NCBI GenBank assembly: GCA_036839975.1
Contig: DAISVU010000004.1
Coordinates: 1-64,000 of the forward strand
DNA from: RGIG7111 sp036839975
Lineage (GTDB): Bacteria; Bacillota; Clostridia; Peptostreptococcales; Anaerovoracaceae
Direction of reading: 5' to 3'
DNA: 64,000 nucleotides
Both the position numbers and the translations under genes were made by a program. The notes below the pieces were generated by a model. It was not told where the DNA came from and made no database searches. It was given only the letters and a program-made list of their open reading frames with translations. The first letter of the stretch is position 1. Each line of letters opens with the position of its first letter. Below are positions 17,076 through 25,819 of this stretch, piece by piece.

Positions 17076-18158
17076 ATGAATGAAAAAAACTACAAAATAC
17101 TGATACTGTTTGGCGGGGTATCTTCAGAACATGACATATCGTGTATATCTGCAGCCTCTGTAATGAAAAACATCGACATTGAAAAATATGATGTTACGGC
17201 TATCGGTATTACAAAAGACGGTAAGTGGATGCTTACAGAGGCGCTTCCTGAAGAACTGGAAAGCGGTGAATGGTCAGGGATCAGAACCAACAAAGACGCA
17301 TTCGTTTCGCCTGACAGAAGAGATAAAGGAATCATAATAAAGGAGATCGACGGTACTTATACGTGTCGTCATATAGATATTGTCTTTCCGGTCCTCCACG
17401 GCAAGAACGGCGAGGACGGTACAATGCAGGGATTTTTGGAACTTGCAGGCATTCCGTATGTAGGGTGTGACATGTTTGCATCAGCATGTGCTATGGATAA
17501 GAGCGTGACAAAACTGCTTGCGGGGCGAACAGGAGTGACGCAGGCGGACTACTATCTGCTTACCAGATTTGGCTTTGCGGACGATCCGCTGGGCGAGATA
17601 GCGAGGATAGAAGAACATTTCGATAAAAGATATCCGTTTTTCGTGAAGCCGTGCAGTGCGGGATCTTCGGTAGGAGTAACAAAAGCCGCCGATGTAGACG
17701 GGCTTTTTGAATCTATAAAAACCGCCCTTTCGGAAGATTCAAAGGCACTTGTGGAGGAGACAATAATAGGAAGAGAGATCGAAGTAGCGGTCATAGGTAA
17801 CAGAAATGTAAGAACATCGCTTGTAGGGGAAGTACTGGCAGCCGATGAATTCTACAGTTTTGAAGCAAAGTATGAGAATGAGGAAAGCAAGACGCGTATA
17901 CTCACTGATGTAAGTAAAGAAAAGACAGAGGAGATACGTGACTACACAGCAGCTATATACAAAGCTGTAGGCTGCAGGGGAATGGCAAGAGTCGACTTCT
18001 TCCTTACGGAAGATGAAACGGTTGTATTCAATGAGCTCAATACGATACCGGGCTTTACCGGGATAAGCATGTATCCTAAGCTGTGGGAAGCTGAGGGGAT
18101 CTCTGCTGCAGAGCTCATCGATGATCTTTTGATGTTGGCCGTTGATGAGATGGAATAA
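17076..18158 (+). CDS. ddl: D-alanine--D-alanine ligase
   Basis: ATP-grasp ligase making the D-Ala-D-Ala dipeptide of peptidoglycan precursors. The 360-residue protein starts with LFGGVSSEHDIS, has VLHGKNGEDGTMQG near residue 110, the ATP-grasp loop PCSAGSSVGVTK near residue 190, and the C-terminal FNELNTIPGFT motif with metal ligands. It is followed by a decayed IS element rather than its usual neighbours. I did not try to assign D-Ala or D-Lac specificity. Confidence 0.94.
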   Translation: MNEKNYKILILFGGVSSEHDISCISAASVMKNIDIEKYDVTAIGITKDGKWMLTEALPEELESGEWSGIRTNKDAFVSPDRRDKGIIIKEIDGTYTCRHIDIVFPVLHGKNGEDGTMQGFLELAGIPYVGCDMFASACAMDKSVTKLLAGRTGVTQADYYLLTRFGFADDPLGEIARIEEHFDKRYPFFVKPCSAGSSVGVTKAADVDGLFESIKTALSEDSKALVEETIIGREIEVAVIGNRNVRTSLVGEVLAADEFYSFEAKYENEESKTRILTDVSKEKTEEIRDYTAAIYKAVGCRGMARVDFFLTEDETVVFNELNTIPGFTGISMYPKLWEAEGISAAELIDDLLMLAVDEME

Positions 18159-18355
18159 TATAAAAGGCATGTGGCTATGCGGGATATAGAAAAACATCAT
18201 TTGGAGCGTTAAATATAAAATTAGTTATATGGAGACCTACTATGAAAAGTCAAGATGAACTTCAGAGGAGATTGGAATAAATATTTGAATATAAAAATGC
18301 ACAATCCAAAAAGACCTCCCACAGGCAGGCCCCAAAAGATATTCAGTTGTGAAAT
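18159..18355 (+). other. short intergenic flank before the IS element
   Basis: This stretch between ddl and the transposase 3' end has no credible gene. A 12-codon frame at 18242-18280 (MKSQDELQRRLE) follows GGAG and continues coding-like for about 22 codons after its stop, which could be the remnant of a gene disrupted by the insertion. I do not recognise it. Confidence 0.4.
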
Positions 18356-19521
18356 TTAATCTAAATCAAATTTCACATTCTCGCTTAGCATCTTGTAAAT
18401 GATTCGAACAAGCTTGCCGGAGCAAGGGCCAAGGGCATTGTAGTGTCCACGACCTTCAGCTCTCTTGGATTCGTAATATGCTTTAAAAGTGTCATTGTTC
18501 TTAACAACATTGTGAGCAGCATTAATGAGAACGTAGCGAAGTGCTGAGGATCCACGTTTAGACATTCCGGTGTGTTTTGCAGAAAACTTACCGGATTGGT
18601 ATACGGATGGATCCAGCCCGGCAAATGCGAGTAATTTGCGAGGCTTTGAAAATCGATGAATATCACCGATTTCACCAAGAATCATTCCACCGTTGATTGA
18701 TCCGATTCCCGGTATGGTCATGATGACTGAATCCAGAGAGTTGACGGTGTCTGTTATCTCGGATTCAAGAATACTGATTTGGCTATCCAGTAACTCGATT
18801 TGAGCAATCGATTGAGTAATCTGAATAGATAATGCTCTGTCGGCATTGCCGACGGACTTCTGTGCCAGAACTCTTAATTCTAAGGCTGTTTCCTTCTTGA
18901 AACGTCCGTGGGAATTAGACACAAGAAGGTTCTTGAGATGAGTCAAGTGCATAGAAGCTGTCTGTTCAGCGGAAGGGGCTTCCTTCAGGACAGCACAGCA
19001 GGCTTTCTGATGCAGACCGGACTTAAAGAAATACTGGAATTCAGGAAACACCTGATCCATGTAAGAAGTCAGCTGAATCTTCAAACGAGATCTCTGCTTC
19101 ACAAGTTTCAGTCTGAATCTGCCGAGATTCTTAAGCTGCATGAGAGCAACGTCATACAGTGTGGCGAATCTTCGGTCTCTCATCATAGAGACTGCCTGGG
19201 CAATAATCATGGCGTCAACCTTATCGGTTTTAGTCTTGCGAATGTTGTTCCTTCGTAGGGATGAGGTTTATATCGGACTGATGACACAAACCTGAAAACC
19301 CTTAGAAACAGAAACGAAACAAGGTTGTTGCCATAATGAGCGGTTGATTCAAGACCAATGATGATGCTGTCGGATTCAAACTGTTCCAGTTTGGAAACCA
19401 GCATATAGAAGCCATCATTATCATTCGTGAATTCAAACGGCTCGATTTGGACCACGCCATCAGAATCAATGGCGGCGGCATAGTGATTGAGTTTGGAGAT
19501 ATCAATGCCAACATAGATCAT
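18356..19521 (-). pseudogene. IS110-family transposase with frameshift and ochre stop
   Basis: DEDD-type recombinase of the IS110 family. The N-terminal piece (start 19521, after AAGGAGG) carries the first catalytic Asp in YVGIDISK and the Glu in IGLESTAHYG. A one-base loss near 19301-19320 shifts the frame. The correct frame resumes at SKGFQVCV, then meets TAA at 19268-19270 where homologues have Gln (PIQTS), and continues through RKTKTDKVDA. The C-terminal piece (284 open residues from 19210) holds the transposase_20 region with TIPGIGS, KLLAFAGLDPS and SKRGSSALRYVL. Both pieces are recognisable and in order, so it is recently inactivated. One copy only in this window. Confidence 0.9.
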
Positions 19522-19700
19522 TGAGAACGCCTCCTTTCATAAAAGATTGATACTGTCAGGTCCACTTTAACGATTATCCTCGTAAACTTGATCGAGATAA
19601 GTACTCGGAGTGGTGCTCCGGCAACATCCTACCTATGTACAGTTCAGATAATGTAGAGGCAATACACTCCAATCAAGTAGTCCGCATAACGGCCACAGGG
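18356..19700 (-). mobile_element. decayed IS110-family insertion sequence
   Basis: The element contains a broken IS110-type transposase and, upstream of it, a non-coding stretch of about 180-210 bases. IS110 elements lack terminal inverted repeats, and none were seen, so the ends are not defined; the given right edge is approximate. It is inserted between ddl and thrS. Confidence 0.75.
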
Positions 19701-19740
19701 AATAATATAAAATCCACAGCATCTGAATGTATTATGACAC
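19522..19740 (-). ncRNA. candidate bridge-RNA region of the IS110 element
   Basis: IS110 elements are known to transcribe a structured bridge RNA from the non-coding end upstream of the transposase; it pairs with target and donor DNA. This non-coding stretch lies in that position and contains at least one clear hairpin (CGGAG/CTCCG at about 19605-19619). Exact ends and guide loops cannot be defined without folding and relatives. Confidence 0.4.
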
Positions 19741-19755
19741 AAACAGTAAAATAAG

Positions 19756-19796
19756 AAAGGAGCGTATGATTTAGCTTCTAAATAATCATACAAGGG
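19756..19796 (+). promoter_or_regulatory. thrS leader hairpin between two ribosome-site-like motifs
   Basis: AAAGGAG at about 19756-19762 precedes an 8-bp stem (GTATGATT 19764-19771 with AATCATAC 19784-19791). This is followed by AAGGGG and the thrS ATG at 19801. A two-codon frame ATG-ATT-TAG sits inside the left arm. No T-box antiterminator sequence was found. Regulatory meaning is speculative. Confidence 0.4.
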
Positions 19797-19800
19797 GAAA

Positions 19801-21546
19801 ATGGCGAATGCAAAAATTAATTTTGAAGATGAACAGGTAAGAAAAATTTACCGCCATACAACATCTCACATATTGGCACAGGCAGTGAAGCGCATATGGC
19901 CGGATGTAAAGCTGGCGATAGGTCCGGCGATAGACAACGGTTATTACTATGACTTTGATATGGAGCACAAGATAACAGAAGAAGACTTAAGTAAAATCGA
20001 GAAGGAAATGAAAAGGATTATAAAAACAGGTTTGCCGCTTGAGCGGTTTGAGCTTCCACGAGCCGAAGCGATCCGATTCATGAAGGAAAAAAACGAGGAT
20101 TATAAAGTCGAACTGATAGAGGATCTGCCTGAGGATGCGGTAATATCATTTTATAAACAGGGTGATTTTACGGATCTTTGTGCGGGACCGCACATGGAAA
20201 AGACCAGCCAGATAAAGACCGTGAAGCTGATGAGCGTTGCAGGAGCATACTGGCGAGGCAGCGAAAAGAACAAGATGCTTCAGCGGATATACGGCACAAG
20301 CTTCCCGTCACAGGAAGAGCTGGACGATTATATAAATAAGATAAGAGAGGCCAAAAAGCGTGATCACAGAAAGATAGGAAAAGATATGGATCTGTTTGCG
20401 CTTTATGAAGAAGGGCCCGGTTTTCCGTTTTTTATGCCTAAAGGGATGATCATAAGAAATGAACTCGAAAATTTCTGGAGAAAGGAACATGCCGAGCGCG
20501 GATATGTGGAGATAAAAACGCCGCTGATATTGAATGAGGAACTCTGGCACACTTCAGGGCATTGGGATCATTACAAGGAAAACATGTACTTCACAAAGAT
20601 AGATGATGAAGAATATGCGATAAAACCTATGAACTGCCCGGGGGCAATGCTCGCGTATAAGCGCAGAATGTGGTCATACAGAGATCTTCCTCTCAAGATA
20701 GGGGAACTGGGGCAGGTACACAGGCATGAGCTTTCAGGAGCACTGCACGGACTTATGAGAGTGCGCACGTTCACGCAGGACGATGCACATATATTCATGT
20801 TGCCCGAGCAGACTAAGGATGAGATCAAAGGCGTTATAGATTTTATAGATTATGTATACCGTATGTTCGGATTTTTATATCACGTAGAGCTTTCCACAAG
20901 ACCGGAGAACTCTATGGGAAGTGATGAGGACTGGGATATGGCAACTGAAGCCTTAAAAGAGTCGATGGAAGAAAAGGATCTGCCTTATATCGTGAATAGC
21001 GGCGATGGTGCATTTTACGGACCGAAGCTCGATTTTCATATTGAAGATTCAATAGGGAGAACATGGCAGTGCGGAACGATACAGCTGGATTTTCAGATGC
21101 CGCAGAGATTCGATCTTACATACGTTGGTTCAGACGGTGAAAAACACAGACCGGTTATGATACACAGAGTAATATTCGGTTCGATCGAAAGATTTATAGG
21201 CATACTGACTGAACATTTTGCAGGCAAATTTCCGCTGTGGCTCGCGCCCGTGCATGTGCGGCTTATGACTGTGACGGAAAAATTCTCCGCATATGCGCTT
21301 GAAGTGCAGCAGAGGATGCTCAATGCGGATATACGCGCAGAGGCTGATATAAGGAATGAAAAGATTGGTTACAAGCTGCGCGAGGCGAGAAATGAGAGGG
21401 TGTCTTATATGGCGGTGATCGGAGAGAAAGAAGCGGGAGCGGGAACCGTGTCGGTTAGATCAGGCAAAGCGGGCGAGCTTGGTGAGATGAGTGTCAGCGA
21501 GTTCATTGAAAAGCTGAATGATGAAATAAAGCATAAGGCTATTTAG
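19801..21546 (+). CDS. thrS: threonyl-tRNA synthetase (no TGS domain)
   Basis: Charges tRNA-Thr. The protein has 581 residues, about 60 fewer than the common bacterial form, because it lacks the N-terminal TGS domain and begins almost directly with the editing (SAD) domain: HTTSHILAQ near residue 18 and DLCAGPH near residue 122 carry its metal/editing residues. The class II catalytic core follows with MNCPGAM near 278, motif 2 RHELSGALHGLMR near 308 and a conserved motif 3 around GSIERFIG, then the anticodon-binding domain (about 480-575). The AAGGGG ribosome site is close to the ATG. A decayed IS element lies directly upstream. Confidence 0.96.
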   Translation: MANAKINFEDEQVRKIYRHTTSHILAQAVKRIWPDVKLAIGPAIDNGYYYDFDMEHKITEEDLSKIEKEMKRIIKTGLPLERFELPRAEAIRFMKEKNEDYKVELIEDLPEDAVISFYKQGDFTDLCAGPHMEKTSQIKTVKLMSVAGAYWRGSEKNKMLQRIYGTSFPSQEELDDYINKIREAKKRDHRKIGKDMDLFALYEEGPGFPFFMPKGMIIRNELENFWRKEHAERGYVEIKTPLILNEELWHTSGHWDHYKENMYFTKIDDEEYAIKPMNCPGAMLAYKRRMWSYRDLPLKIGELGQVHRHELSGALHGLMRVRTFTQDDAHIFMLPEQTKDEIKGVIDFIDYVYRMFGFLYHVELSTRPENSMGSDEDWDMATEALKESMEEKDLPYIVNSGDGAFYGPKLDFHIEDSIGRTWQCGTIQLDFQMPQRFDLTYVGSDGEKHRPVMIHRVIFGSIERFIGILTEHFAGKFPLWLAPVHVRLMTVTEKFSAYALEVQQRMLNADIRAEADIRNEKIGYKLREARNERVSYMAVIGEKEAGAGTVSVRSGKAGELGEMSVSEFIEKLNDEIKHKAI

Positions 21547-21628
21547 GGCGCAGCCTTTGTATGAATAGAAGCGTTGATGAAGCACAGGCTCATTCACGGT
21601 GACAGCCAGCATAAATGATAAAAGAGCA

Positions 21629-21680
21629 AAAAAAGAGTTCAGGATATATGTGTCATGACAGCATCCGGAAACTCTTTTTT
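21629..21680 (+). terminator. rho-independent terminator after thrS
   Basis: An 11-bp stem (AAAAAAGAGTT 21629-21639 with AACTCTTTTTT 21670-21680), extended by GGAT/ATCC, ends in a T run 83-134 bases after the thrS stop. Confidence 0.75.
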
Positions 21681-21820
21681 ATATTCGACTGCGCTGTTAT
21701 ATACTGCGAGCATTCAACTAAGCGTAATGCTACGATTGCTGATATCGTCTTATGCTAAAAACTCTATACTTGGGCCAGAGTTTGTGCTATCATAAAGTCG
21801 ACAGTGATTTGGAGGTCTAT

Positions 21821-22660
21821 ATGGAGACATTGACAATAGGTAAAATGGCTAAGCTGAACGGTATATCTGAACAGACGTTGAGGCTGTATGACAAGATAGG
21901 ACTCGTGGTACCGTGTGATATCAATAAAAACACGGGCTACAGATATTACAGTATACGGCAGTGCGCACAGCTTGATATGATACAGTATATGAAATCGCTC
22001 AACATGACGCTGTCGCAGATAAAGGACTGCATGGAATCCGGCGACAGCAAAAAGCTGCTTGAGATATTAATGGAACAGAAGAAAGATGTGAAGGCTCGTA
22101 TTGAAAAGCTTTGCGAAGTTGAACGGGCTATAGATAAAGCTATTGAAAACCACAAAAGATATGAAGCTGTGCCGGAAGTTAATATTCCTGTGCTTGAATT
22201 TCAAAATGAGAGATTTGCATTTGTATACGATACAGACAGCGATTGTTTCAGTTACGATGTGGAGAGCTATGAAAAAGTCCTGAGAACGCTTAAGGATGAA
22301 TATAAGAAGTTTGACATGCCTCAAAGGTATGTCTGCAATGCGGGAACCATTCTGAGAAAAGAAAATTTCATAGCAAAAAAGATAGAGACTACTGAAATGA
22401 TGATTTTCGTTGATGATTCATGCGCGGAAGTCTGCAATGTGGAGCCCGTGCCGGGAGGTATGTATATTTGCATGTACTGCAACGGATTCGCTAATGAAAA
22501 AGCATCTTTTAATAAGCTTATAGAGTATGTAACGGCTAAGGGTTATGAAGTGACCGGTGACTGTTTCAGCGAAGTTCTTATTGAATTTCCGACACTGAAG
22601 CATTATGAAAGAAAGGCTTTCTTTAAACTTCAGGCGCCGGTTCAGAAAAAATACAGATAA
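21821..22660 (+). CDS. MerR-family transcriptional regulator
   Basis: Ligand-responsive activator of the MerR/BmrR type. Counted from the ATG at 21821 (ten bases after GGAGG) there are 279 residues. The winged helix-turn-helix (residues 1-70) starts TIGKMAKLNGISEQTLRLYDK, with the family segment TGYRYYS. A coiled-coil dimer helix follows (about 75-115), then a C-terminal effector domain of about 160 residues resembling the BmrR/GyrI-like small-molecule-binding type. It lies immediately upstream of the symporter/aminotransferase module. The gap between them contains a promoter with a 19-base spacer and a dyad, the hallmark of a MerR target, so it is the likely activator of the module. The inducer is unknown. 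Confidence 0.88.
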   Translation: METLTIGKMAKLNGISEQTLRLYDKIGLVVPCDINKNTGYRYYSIRQCAQLDMIQYMKSLNMTLSQIKDCMESGDSKKLLEILMEQKKDVKARIEKLCEVERAIDKAIENHKRYEAVPEVNIPVLEFQNERFAFVYDTDSDCFSYDVESYEKVLRTLKDEYKKFDMPQRYVCNAGTILRKENFIAKKIETTEMMIFVDDSCAEVCNVEPVPGGMYICMYCNGFANEKASFNKLIEYVTAKGYEVTGDCFSEVLIEFPTLKHYERKAFFKLQAPVQKKYR

Positions 22661-22715
22661 TTTCGCAAGCCGGCTTTGAAACTAAAATAAATCTTTGAAA
22701 AAATAGTGAAACAAC

Positions 22716-22746
22716 TTGACTTTGTTACAGGTACAAGGTTTAATAT
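22716..22746 (+). promoter_or_regulatory. MerR-type promoter with 19-bp spacer before the symporter
   Basis: The -35 TTGACT (22716-22721) and -10 TAATAT (22741-22746) are separated by 19 bases. An imperfect dyad (CTTTGT and ACAAGG arms) fills the spacer. This over-long spacer with an internal operator is the classic arrangement at which MerR proteins untwist DNA to activate transcription. Confidence 0.75.
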
Positions 22747-22846
22747 TTAATGTGTACTCATATGAGTATTGTATTTATGTGTACTTGTTATTTTTCAAGG
22801 ACCAAAGTTGCAAAAAAATATATAGTAATGAAGGAGGGATTTACTA

Positions 22847-24313
22847 ATGAGTGTGCAACTCGTAATTATCATTATCTACTTCGCGATAACAGTCGGGATA
22901 GGTGTTTGGTCATCAAAAAGAGCAAAATCCAGCGACAGTTTCCACGGATCAGGTCTCGGCGTAATGATGTGCGTGGCAGCCGGAACCGGTGAGTGGCTCG
23001 GCGGTACTTCGACCACGGGTGTATCCCAGTATGGATGGGGATCAGGAATAAGCGGCGCGTGGTATACTGTAGGAAACGCATCAGGTGTACTGGTTTTGGC
23101 AATTTTCTTTGCAAGACTGTACAGAAGTCTTGATACGGTAACTGTTCCTGGTATCATGGGTCATTTCCTTGGCAATAAAGCCAGGACTATGGCAAGCGCA
23201 ATGCTTATCGTTGTAATGATCTGCGTTGGAACATCACAGATCATAGCGGCAGGTTCACTTGGACAGTCAATTCTTGGAATCTCATTCGTTATTTCCGTAA
23301 TCATTCTTGGTATATGTTTTATCATCTATACTATCGCAGGCGGTATGAATGCAGTAGGATCCACCAATATACTTCATCTGGTATGCATGTATGGAGGTGC
23401 GATAATAGCGCTGGTATATCTTTCGAAGACTTTCGGAGGTCTTGACTGGCTCGGTGACCAGCTTGAAAAAGTAAACCAGGCAAACGGCGAAAACATCAAT
23501 TATTTCAGCCTCATGCAGATAGGAATGCCTAAGGTAAGTTCATGGATGATTGCAGGTGTACTCGGAGCACTTACAGCTCAGGCAGGTATACAGCCGGTGC
23601 TCGCTGCAAAAGATGAAAAGACTGCTGTAAAGGCTTCATTCATAACTGCGCTGATCGTTGCTCCGTTCGGTTTCTTCACAGTATTCATGGGAATGTACTC
23701 AAAAGTATTCTTTCATACTGCAGACGACCTTGGCGGACAGACAGCGAATGCGCTACCGTATCTGATGATGAACAAGATGTCACCTATAATCGGCGGTATC
23801 GTTCTGGCCTCGATTTTCGCGGCTATCCTTTCAACAGTTTCACCTATCATTCTTGCTGCAGGCACTATGTTTACGAAGGACATATATCAGAAGCATCTGG
23901 TTAAGAATGCCAGCGATAAAAAAATACTCTTTGTATCACGTCTTTCGACGGCTCTGGCAGGAATACTGTGTATGGTACTCGGAATATCGCTTGCAGGCAC
24001 AAAGGTTCTCGACCTTGTATTCCTTGCATATACGTTTAGAGGCGCGCTCTTCATCGTACTCCTCTTCGGTATACTTTGGAAGAAGGCCAGCCAGAGAGCA
24101 GCACTTTGCTCGATGACCGTTACGATCATAGTAGGTGTAATATGGAAGGGATACAGCGTATTCAAAGGACCGGATCCTGTAACTCAAACAGCTCAGTATC
24201 CTATAGCTAACTGGCTTACAGATACATATGCGGTAGTTATAGCAACGGCACTTGCAATGTTCATCTTCACTCTGGCTTTCCCTAGAAAGGCTTCAGACCG
24301 GATCGAAGGCTAA
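22847..24313 (+). CDS. sodium:solute symporter (SSS family)
   Basis: Na+-coupled uptake transporter of the SSS/SLC5 fold, 488 residues with about 13 hydrophobic helices. The N-terminal helix is followed by the region GTGEWLGGTSTTGVSQYGWGSG, and the conserved stretch AGGMNAVGSTN lies near residue 165. Substrate specificity cannot be assigned within this family. Neighbouring aminotransferase and dehydrogenase genes suggest an amino acid or other amine. The ATG follows AAGGAGGG at good spacing, and the MerR-type promoter lies about 100 bases upstream. The C-terminus is short and charged. Confidence 0.9.
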   Translation: MSVQLVIIIIYFAITVGIGVWSSKRAKSSDSFHGSGLGVMMCVAAGTGEWLGGTSTTGVSQYGWGSGISGAWYTVGNASGVLVLAIFFARLYRSLDTVTVPGIMGHFLGNKARTMASAMLIVVMICVGTSQIIAAGSLGQSILGISFVISVIILGICFIIYTIAGGMNAVGSTNILHLVCMYGGAIIALVYLSKTFGGLDWLGDQLEKVNQANGENINYFSLMQIGMPKVSSWMIAGVLGALTAQAGIQPVLAAKDEKTAVKASFITALIVAPFGFFTVFMGMYSKVFFHTADDLGGQTANALPYLMMNKMSPIIGGIVLASIFAAILSTVSPIILAAGTMFTKDIYQKHLVKNASDKKILFVSRLSTALAGILCMVLGISLAGTKVLDLVFLAYTFRGALFIVLLFGILWKKASQRAALCSMTVTIIVGVIWKGYSVFKGPDPVTQTAQYPIANWLTDTYAVVIATALAMFIFTLAFPRKASDRIEG

Positions 24314-24482
24314 AACCGTACAGCAGGCCGGCGGTGATTCATGATAATAAAACAGATTTTATTTCACATCCCCTTACCTCTTTGACGGGGCGACGACAGA
24401 TGTGCTTATCACATACGCGTTGTAGGATGCGATCTAAATAAGTAGAAGTTAGTTTTTTAAATAAGGAAACTGGAGGTCTAAA
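24314..24482 (+). other. structured untranslated gap before the aminotransferase
   Basis: The gap contains a potential long-range hairpin (CACATC/GATGTG arms enclosing CCCC and GGGG, about 24365-24404). I matched it to no known riboswitch. GGAGG lies before the aminotransferase ATG. Confidence 0.4.
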
Positions 24483-25712
24483 ATGCAATTAAAAGACGTA
24501 AACTTGACTGCGGATCAAGTAAAAGACATTACAAAAAAATACCACATGGAAACTTATGAAAGATTTCCTTTTGTAGCTGTCAGGGCGAAAGATATGTACG
24601 TTTATGATGAGAACGATACACCTTACCTTGACTTCTATGGTGGTGTGGCAGTAAACACTGCTGGCAGCTGTAACGAAAAAGTTGTTGCAGCGGTAAAGGA
24701 GCAGGTTGGACAGCTTATGCATACATTCAACTATCCTTATACTATTCCTCAAACAGTTCGTGCTGAAAAGATCTGTACGACTATAGGAATGGACAGGATC
24801 ATATATCAGAATTCAGGTACTGAAGCTAACGAAGCTGCTATCAAGCTCGCTAGAAAGTACGGCGTTGACAAATATGGCCCTGAACACTATCATATCGTTT
24901 GTGCACTGAAGAGCTTCCACGGAAGAACTTATGGAGCTATGACAGCTACCGGACAGCCGGGATCAGCTCAGTGGGCTGGCTATGAACCACTTCTCCCGGG
25001 ATTCTCATATGCTGAATTCAATAACCTTCAGTCATTCATCGACCTTTGCGACGAGAACACTACAGCAATAATGTTCGAGCCATGCCAGGGCGAAGGTGGC
25101 GTATATCCGGCAACTCAGGAATTCATGAAAGGCATCAGAGATTTCTGTACTAAGAACGATATCCTGATGATTCTTGATGAAGTTCAGGCCGGATGGGGAA
25201 GAACAGGTGAGATAATGGCTTACATGAACTATGGAATCAAACCTGACATCGTAACTATGGCTAAGGCTATAGGCGGTGGTATGCCGATCGCTGCAATGTG
25301 TGCAACTAAGGAAGCCGCTGCAGCATTCACAGCAGGTTCACACGGCAGTACTTATGCAGGATCCCCTGTATGCTGTGCTGCGGCACTTGCTCAGATCAAT
25401 GAGATTCTTGACAGAGATCTTCCTGGCAATGCCAAGAAGGTTGGCGATTACTTCAGAGAAAAACTTGCTACTCTTCCATATGTTAAGGAAGTTAGAGGCA
25501 TGGGTCTGTTCGTTGGCGTTGAATTTGATATACCGGGCAAGGACAATTTCTGTGTTGACATCAAACACGGATGTATCGACAGAAAAGTACTCGTAACTGC
25601 AATCGGTACAAAGATTATTAGAATGGTACCTCCACTCATTGCAACAGAAGAAGACTGCGACAAGGCATATGAAGCTTTGAAGGGCGCTGTTGAGGAAGTA
25701 GCAGGCAAATAA
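24483..25712 (+). CDS. class III (ArgD/GABA-type) PLP aminotransferase
   Basis: PLP-dependent aminotransferase that probably removes a terminal amino group to give an aldehyde. The 409-residue protein shows the class III landmarks: NSGTEANEAAIKLAR near 111, SFHGRTYGAM near 146, the FEPCQGEGG segment, the LDEVQAGWGRTG motif with the PLP-binding Asp near 229, and the Schiff-base Lys261 in MAKAIGGG. Sequence alone does not separate acetylornithine, GABA, beta-alanine, taurine or other omega-amine substrates. Arginine synthesis is less likely as a role because its partners are an acylating aldehyde dehydrogenase and a CoA-transferase. Codon use leans to ATC/GTT rather than the ATA usual nearby, suggesting high expression. 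Confidence 0.9.
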   Translation: MQLKDVNLTADQVKDITKKYHMETYERFPFVAVRAKDMYVYDENDTPYLDFYGGVAVNTAGSCNEKVVAAVKEQVGQLMHTFNYPYTIPQTVRAEKICTTIGMDRIIYQNSGTEANEAAIKLARKYGVDKYGPEHYHIVCALKSFHGRTYGAMTATGQPGSAQWAGYEPLLPGFSYAEFNNLQSFIDLCDENTTAIMFEPCQGEGGVYPATQEFMKGIRDFCTKNDILMILDEVQAGWGRTGEIMAYMNYGIKPDIVTMAKAIGGGMPIAAMCATKEAAAAFTAGSHGSTYAGSPVCCAAALAQINEILDRDLPGNAKKVGDYFREKLATLPYVKEVRGMGLFVGVEFDIPGKDNFCVDIKHGCIDRKVLVTAIGTKIIRMVPPLIATEEDCDKAYEALKGAVEEVAGK

Positions 25713-25744
25713 AAAATAAGAGATAATGTAATATTATTAACTGT

Positions 25745-25773
25745 CTTTCCAGCGGGTCTCGCTCGCTGGAAAG
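25745..25773 (+). promoter_or_regulatory. intercistronic stem-loop
   Basis: A perfect 10-bp stem (25745-25754 with 25764-25773, CTTTCCAGCG/CGCTGGAAAG) with a 9-base loop. No T run follows, so it looks like an mRNA processing or stabilising element, or a leaky terminator, between the aminotransferase and aldehyde dehydrogenase genes. Confidence 0.7.
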
Positions 25774-25819
25774 TTGTCAAAACAAAAAATCAAATTTAAA
25801 CTTAGGAGGAATTCTAAAA

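Noticed and set aside
19560..19800. T-box riboswitch before thrS
   Set aside because: No T-box consensus or terminator/antiterminator pair is visible; much of the stretch probably belongs to the IS element.
24314..24482. Metabolite riboswitch before the aminotransferase gene
   Set aside because: Only a loose potential hairpin was found, with no recognisable riboswitch core.
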